In this document: in pieces, positions 60,191 through 64,000 of the stretch
Numbering within the stretch: position 1 is the first letter of the stretch
Layout: each line of letters begins with the position of its first letter
Source of the DNA: Micromonospora peucetia
GTDB taxonomy: Bacteria; Actinomycetota; Actinomycetes; Mycobacteriales; Micromonosporaceae
Length of the DNA: 64,000 bases
Assembly: GCF_900091625.1 (NCBI RefSeq)
Contig: NZ_FMIC01000002.1
Location: forward strand, 1,984,001-2,048,000
Direction: 5' to 3'
Made by a program: the position numbers and the translations under genes
The notes under the pieces: generated by a model
Databases searched by the model: none
Seen by the model: only the letters and a program-made list of their open reading frames with translations
Told to the model about the DNA's origin: nothing

Positions 60191-60451
60191 TCAGGCCGCC
60201 TCCAGCGCGTCCCCGAGCCCCTTCGCCAGCCCCGACAGGTGCTGGTCCGCCAGCACGTGCCCGCCGCCGATCACCAGTGCCACCGGCCACTCGACGATCT
60301 GGAGCGCGGCGAGCAACCCGACGCCCGCGTAGAAGGCGAGCCGGTCCGGCGAGGGTACGGCGACCTCGCCCAGCAGCGGAATCTCCACCCGCCGACTGAA
60401 CGCCCGGATCGTCTCGTGCGTCCCGCTGAGCTGTCGTGTCAGTGTGCTCAT
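60191..60451 (-). CDS. Small membrane-associated protein
   Basis: 86 residues. A polar N-terminus (MSTLTRQLSGTHETIRAFSRRVEIPLLGEVAVPSPDR) is followed by a hydrophobic helix (about 38-62, LAFYAGVGLLAALQIVEWPVALVIGGGHVLA) and a short tail with GLAKGLGDALEAA. GGGGAGG is 6 bases before ATG 60451. It is divergent from the large P-type ATPase gene, about 240 bases away, and may belong with it, but no family is recognised. Confidence 0.65.
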   Translation of the reverse strand: MSTLTRQLSGTHETIRAFSRRVEIPLLGEVAVPSPDRLAFYAGVGLLAALQIVEWPVALVIGGGHVLADQHLSGLAKGLGDALEAA

Positions 60452-60692
60452 CCCTGCCTCCCCGATGACGACGGTGACGACACCGGCATTCCACCGGCAT
60501 GGCAGGCCATGTCCGCCGAGCGGCAGAAATTCGGTCCACCACGCGGAACGAACTTCCGCTTCCCGCCGGGCATAACGGGCGGTCCGCCGGGGAAGCCAGG
60601 CCGCCGGAGCGGAACGTGGGAGGCGAGATGGCGTACGGCAGGAACAGCGGCAGCGGGGGGCCTGACCGGCGCCTGTCCGGTCGTACGCCTCA

Positions 60693-63600
60693 ATGACCTC
60701 GCTGGGTCGTGCCGCCGGCCGGCTCCTTCCACCGATCGCCGTGCCGCGTGTCGTCAATGAGGCGTCCCGAAGCGTCGGCGCAGCCGCGACCCGGGTGGCC
60801 CGGGTGGCCGGGCTGACCCGGCGTCGGGTCTGGTCCCGCCACGGCCGGCACCACATCGAGGTGCTCGGGGTCTGCCAGGACGGCGGCGACGTCCTCGCGC
60901 GCCAGGTCGAGGCGGCGTTGGAGCGGATGCCCGGGGTGCAGTGGGCCCGGGTCAACGCCCCGTCCGGCCGGGTGGTCGTCGCCGTCGGTACGCCGGAGCC
61001 TGCCCTGCGGGACCTAATCGCGACCGTCGCCCGCACCGAACGCGCCTGCCCACACGAGCCGGACCCGGGAATCCCGCCGCCGCACCCGCCCGAGGAGGGG
61101 CCGCGTACGCCACGCACCCTCGGCGCGCTGGCCTCCGACGCCCTCGGCCTGACCATCTCCGCCGCCACCCGGATCCTGCCGTTCACGCCGGTGCCCGGGG
61201 AGGTCGCCGGCCTGCTCGTCGCGGTCGACCTGCACCCGAAGCTGCACGCGCTGGCGGACCGGGGACTACGCGCCGACCCCCGCGCCGATCTGCTGTTCCC
61301 GCTCGCCGAGGCGGTCGTGCTGGGCCTGACGGGCAGCTGGGCCGGGCTCGTGCTCGACGGCGCGCAGCGGGTGGTGCAGTGGGGCGAGGCGCGAGCCCAG
61401 GCCCGCGCGTGGGCGCAGGCGGAGCATCGGCTGACCGGGCATCCGGAGCGGGCCGCCGCCCAGGCGCCGAAGGTCGAGCGGCCCCGGCCGAAGCCGGACG
61501 GCCCCGTCGAGAAGTACATCAGCCGGATGCTCACCGCGGGCGCCGCCGCAGCGGCCACGATGCCGGTCGTCGGCCCGAAGCGGGCTGCCGCGCTGGGCCT
61601 CTCCACCCTGCCCAAGGCCCCTGGCAGCGGACGCGAAGGGTACGCCTCGCAGCTCGGTCTGCTCCTCGCCCGGCGTGGGGTGATCGCGATGGACCGCAGC
61701 GTCCTGCGCGAACTGGACCGGATCGACACCCTGGTGTTGGACGCCGCCGTGCTCGGCTCCGACCGGGGCGTGCTGGCGGACCTGGCGCCGCTGGCCGGGG
61801 CGGACACCGGGCAGGTGGCGGCGCGCGCGTTCGCCCTCTTCGACCCCGCCGCGCCCGGGGAGCTGCGGCATGCCGACGGCTGGCGGCTCGGACCGCTGGA
61901 CGCGCTGGACGTCGAGAACCCGGGCGACACCGCCGACAGCCGGCGGCTGCGCGACGCGGGCGGCACCATGCTCGGCCTGTCCGACGGCGACACCCTCGCC
62001 GCCGTACTGCGGGTCGAGCCGGAGCCGGCGCCGGGCGTCGACGTCCTGCCGACCGTCGCCCGGCAGGCGGGCCTGCGGCTGGTCGTGGCCGGCGACGACG
62101 AGCGGCGGTACGGCTTCGCCGACGCCCACCTGCCGGGTCGCGACCGGCTGGCCGAGTCGGTGCGGGCGCTGCAACGCGACGGGGCGGTGGTGATGGTGGT
62201 CTCCGCCGACGGCGCCGCGCTCGGGGTCGCCGACTGCGGCCTGGGGCTCTCCGCCCCCGAGGACCTGCCGCCCTGGGGCGCGCACCTGCTGGTCGGTGCC
62301 GACCTGCCGGTGGTGGCACTGATGATCGAGGCGACCGGGGTGGCCCGCCGGATGAGCCGGCAGAACATCGGCCTGGCCGTGGCCGGCACCGGCCTCGGCG
62401 CGCTGGGGGCGCTCACCGCGGCACCCGCACAGTTGCCCGGCCGCGCCGTCGCGGCCGTGAACGGGGCAGCCGCACTGGCCTTCGCCCACGGCGTCCTGCG
62501 AGCGCGCCGGCTGCCCGGCCCGGCGGACACCGCGGCGCCGGCCGTCACCGCCTGGCACCTGATGCCGTCCTCAACCGTGCTCGACCAGCTCGGCAGCGGC
62601 CCGGACGGGCTCGCCACCGGCGAGGCCGAGCGCCGCCGGGGCGACGGAACCGGTCAGCCCACGGGCCCGACGGGGCTGCTCCGGGCCTTCGTCGACGAGC
62701 TGGCCAACCCGCTCACCCCGGTCCTCGCCGCCGGGGCGGTGCTCTCCGCCACCTTCGGCTCGCTGGTCGACGCAGCCCTGGTCGGCGGGGTGGTCGGCGG
62801 GTCGGCACTGCTCGGGGCGGTGCACCAGCACAACACCGAGCGGTCGCTGGCCGAGCTGCTGTCCCGCTCGGCGGTGACCGCCCGGGTACGCCGGGACGGC
62901 GCGGAACGGATGCTGCCGGCCGATGACCTGGTGCCCGGGGACGTCATCGTCCTCGAATCGGGGGATGCCGTCCCGGCCGACTGCCGGGTGCTGGAATCGG
63001 CCGGCCTGGAGACCGACGAGTCCTCGCTCACCGGCGAGTCGCTGCCGGTCGGCAAGACCGACCAGCCCGTCGTCGCCGCCGCCGTCGCCGACCGGCGGTC
63101 GATGCTCTACGAGGGCACCACCGTCGCCGCCGGCAACGGAACAGCGGTGGTGGTCGCGACCGGCGCGAACACCGAGGCTGGGCGGAGCCTGGCGATGGCC
63201 CGGCAGGCCCCGCCGTCGAGCGGTGTGGAGGCGCGGCTGGGCCGGTTGACCCGGGCGGCGATCCCGCTGGCCGCCGGCTCGGCGGTTGCGGTGGCCGGCG
63301 CGGGGCTGCTGCGGGGCGTACCGCTGGCGGAGACCGCCGCGACCGCCGCGAACCTGGCCGTCGCGTCCGTGCCGGAGGGGCTGCCGTTCCTGGTCAGCGC
63401 CGCGCAGTTGGCCGCCGCGCGACGGCTGGCGGAACACGGCGCGCTGGTCCGCAACCCGCGCACCATCGAGGCCCTCGGCCGGGTGGACGTGCTCTGCTTC
63501 GACAAGACCGGCACCCTCACCGAGGGGGAGCTGATGCTCGCCGGGGTCGGCGACGACGGCCGGTACGCACCGGTCGACCGGCTCGACGGCGGCCTGTCGA

Positions 63601-64000
63601 TCACCCTCGCCGCCGCGCTGCGCGCCACCCCGGCCGCCGCCGACCCCCGCGATCTGGCCCAGCAGACCGACCGCGCGGTCCGGTCCGGCGCGCAGGCGGC
63701 CGGGGTGACCGAGCAGACCGGCGCGGACGGTTGGGAGCCGGTCGGTGGACTGCCCTTCGAGCCGTCCCGCGGCTACCACGCCACGGTCGGCCGAGCCGGG
63801 GACCGGCTGCTGCTCAGCGTGAAGGGGGCGCCGGAGTCGGTGCTGCCCCGCTGCTCCGGCCGGAGGCTGCCGGGGGGAGTCGACGAGCCGCTCGACGACG
63901 AGGGGCGCGGCGGGCTGCACGCCATGCTCGCCGACCGGGCGGGGGTGGGGCACCGGATCCTGGCCGTGGCCGAGTGCCGGGTCTCCTCGTCCGACGTCAC
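60693..64000 (+). CDS. Giant P-type cation ATPase (CtpI/CtpH-like) with degenerate N-terminal half; 3' end cut by window edge
   Basis: At least 1102 residues. About 40-110 resembles a metal-binding ferredoxin-like fold (HIEVLGVCQDGGDVLARQVEAAL). A first half follows with membrane segments, a pseudo-phosphorylation site (IDTLVLDAAVLG, Asp350 without KTGT) and a hinge-like part (GADLPVVALMIEATG). A second half is active in form: TGES at 780-783 and DKTGTLT with Asp937. The rest runs beyond 64000. Mycobacterial CtpI and CtpH are of similar size. ATG 60693 is the first in-frame start after a stop at 60663; GTG 60741 is an alternative. The transported ion is unknown. Confidence 0.88.
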   Translation, partial: MTSLGRAAGRLLPPIAVPRVVNEASRSVGAAATRVARVAGLTRRRVWSRHGRHHIEVLGVCQDGGDVLARQVEAALERMPGVQWARVNAPSGRVVVAVGTPEPALRDLIATVARTERACPHEPDPGIPPPHPPEEGPRTPRTLGALASDALGLTISAATRILPFTPVPGEVAGLLVAVDLHPKLHALADRGLRADPRADLLFPLAEAVVLGLTGSWAGLVLDGAQRVVQWGEARAQARAWAQAEHRLTGHPERAAAQAPKVERPRPKPDGPVEKYISRMLTAGAAAAATMPVVGPKRAAALGLSTLPKAPGSGREGYASQLGLLLARRGVIAMDRSVLRELDRIDTLVLDAAVLGSDRGVLADLAPLAGADTGQVAARAFALFDPAAPGELRHADGWRLGPLDALDVENPGDTADSRRLRDAGGTMLGLSDGDTLAAVLRVEPEPAPGVDVLPTVARQAGLRLVVAGDDERRYGFADAHLPGRDRLAESVRALQRDGAVVMVVSADGAALGVADCGLGLSAPEDLPPWGAHLLVGADLPVVALMIEATGVARRMSRQNIGLAVAGTGLGALGALTAAPAQLPGRAVAAVNGAAALAFAHGVLRARRLPGPADTAAPAVTAWHLMPSSTVLDQLGSGPDGLATGEAERRRGDGTGQPTGPTGLLRAFVDELANPLTPVLAAGAVLSATFGSLVDAALVGGVVGGSALLGAVHQHNTERSLAELLSRSAVTARVRRDGAERMLPADDLVPGDVIVLESGDAVPADCRVLESAGLETDESSLTGESLPVGKTDQPVVAAAVADRRSMLYEGTTVAAGNGTAVVVATGANTEAGRSLAMARQAPPSSGVEARLGRLTRAAIPLAAGSAVAVAGAGLLRGVPLAETAATAANLAVASVPEGLPFLVSAAQLAAARRLAEHGALVRNPRTIEALGRVDVLCFDKTGTLTEGELMLAGVGDDGRYAPVDRLDGGLSITLAAALRATPAAADPRDLAQQTDRAVRSGAQAAGVTEQTGADGWEPVGGLPFEPSRGYHATVGRAGDRLLLSVKGAPESVLPRCSGRRLPGGVDEPLDDEGRGGLHAMLADRAGVGHRILAVAECRVSSSDV

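Noticed and set aside
60191..62617. 808-codon leftward frame over the P-type ATPase
   Set aside because: Ser/Arg/Thr-rich shadow. The rightward frame carries membrane helices and ATPase motifs. Only its last part, from ATG 60451, is kept as a small gene.
60941..62926. 661-codon rightward frame overlapping the P-type ATPase
   Set aside because: An Arg/Gly/Pro-rich frame shadow of the ATPase in the next reading frame.

Overview
The window is high-GC actinobacterial chromosome, most likely Micromonospora or a close Micromonosporaceae relative. That assignment is inference. It rests on the strong G/C bias at third codon positions, frequent GTG starts, 4-base ATGA/GTGA gene overlaps, the cell-wall and division kinase cluster, and intergenic hairpin repeats of a kind I associate with this family. 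No species call is possible. The order crgA, sortase, trpG/pabA, pknB-pknA-pbpA-ftsW-pstP-fhaB-fhaA, tRNA-Leu resembles the origin-proximal region of many actinobacteria.

Layout. 1-1.3 kb: an Fe-S membrane oxidoreductase that runs off the left edge. 1.7-5.8 kb: crgA, then DUF881 protein, class E sortase, a small membrane protein and a glutamine amidotransferase. 5.9-15.5 kb: a SanA-like protein and the seven-gene Ser/Thr kinase, phosphatase, FHA, PBP and FtsW operon, all on the minus strand. 15.7-17.9 kb: tRNA-Leu(CAG), a sugar epimerase and a WecG-type glycosyltransferase. 17.9-29.7 kb: a secreted subtilisin, an XRE/DUF397 pair, two kinase-less PASTA proteins, several unknown membrane proteins, a GCS2 ligase and a divergent YceI/MarR pair. 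30-39.5 kb: a STAND/TPR regulator, then a leucine/odd-chain acyl-CoA catabolism cluster (acyl-CoA dehydrogenase, carboxylase beta, HMG-CoA lyase, biotin carboxylase, TetR) with a snapalysin gene set into it on the other strand. 40-48.3 kb: two sigma-factor/propeller-protein cassettes flanking a DesR-DesK-like system with an ABC-2 exporter, plus a sulfurtransferase. 48.4-51.2 kb: a mini-HutI-like protein, an SGNH hydrolase and an MFS exporter. 51.4-56.5 kb: two roadblock proteins, proS, CBS protein, SufE, FrnE-like DsbA and a YbaK deacylase. 56.7-64 kb: small membrane proteins, an NAD(P)-binding protein, a GAP protein, a second MFS exporter, and a very large P-type ATPase that runs off the right edge.

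How parts work together. The kinases, phosphatase, FHA adaptors, PBP and FtsW form one co-translated unit that links phospho-signalling to peptidoglycan synthesis. The 42-45 kb genes look like a sensor and regulator that control an exporter. The acyl-CoA genes form a catabolic route in which the biotin carboxylase lacks its own biotin carrier domain.

Most notable findings. (1) Two separate MFS exporter genes share a MerR-type promoter architecture: -35 and -10 separated by 19 bp, a common GGTTGAGG core, and a start codon 6 nt after the -10. (2) The P-type ATPase has an N-terminal half that looks like a degenerate second ATPase. (3) There is a near-consensus ParB site (parS) at 55908-55923. 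(4) At least seven genes appear to be leaderless, with a TANNNT box ending 6-7 nt before the start codon. (5) Several families of long intergenic hairpin repeats are present. I saw no CRISPR array, prophage, insertion sequence or integrase.
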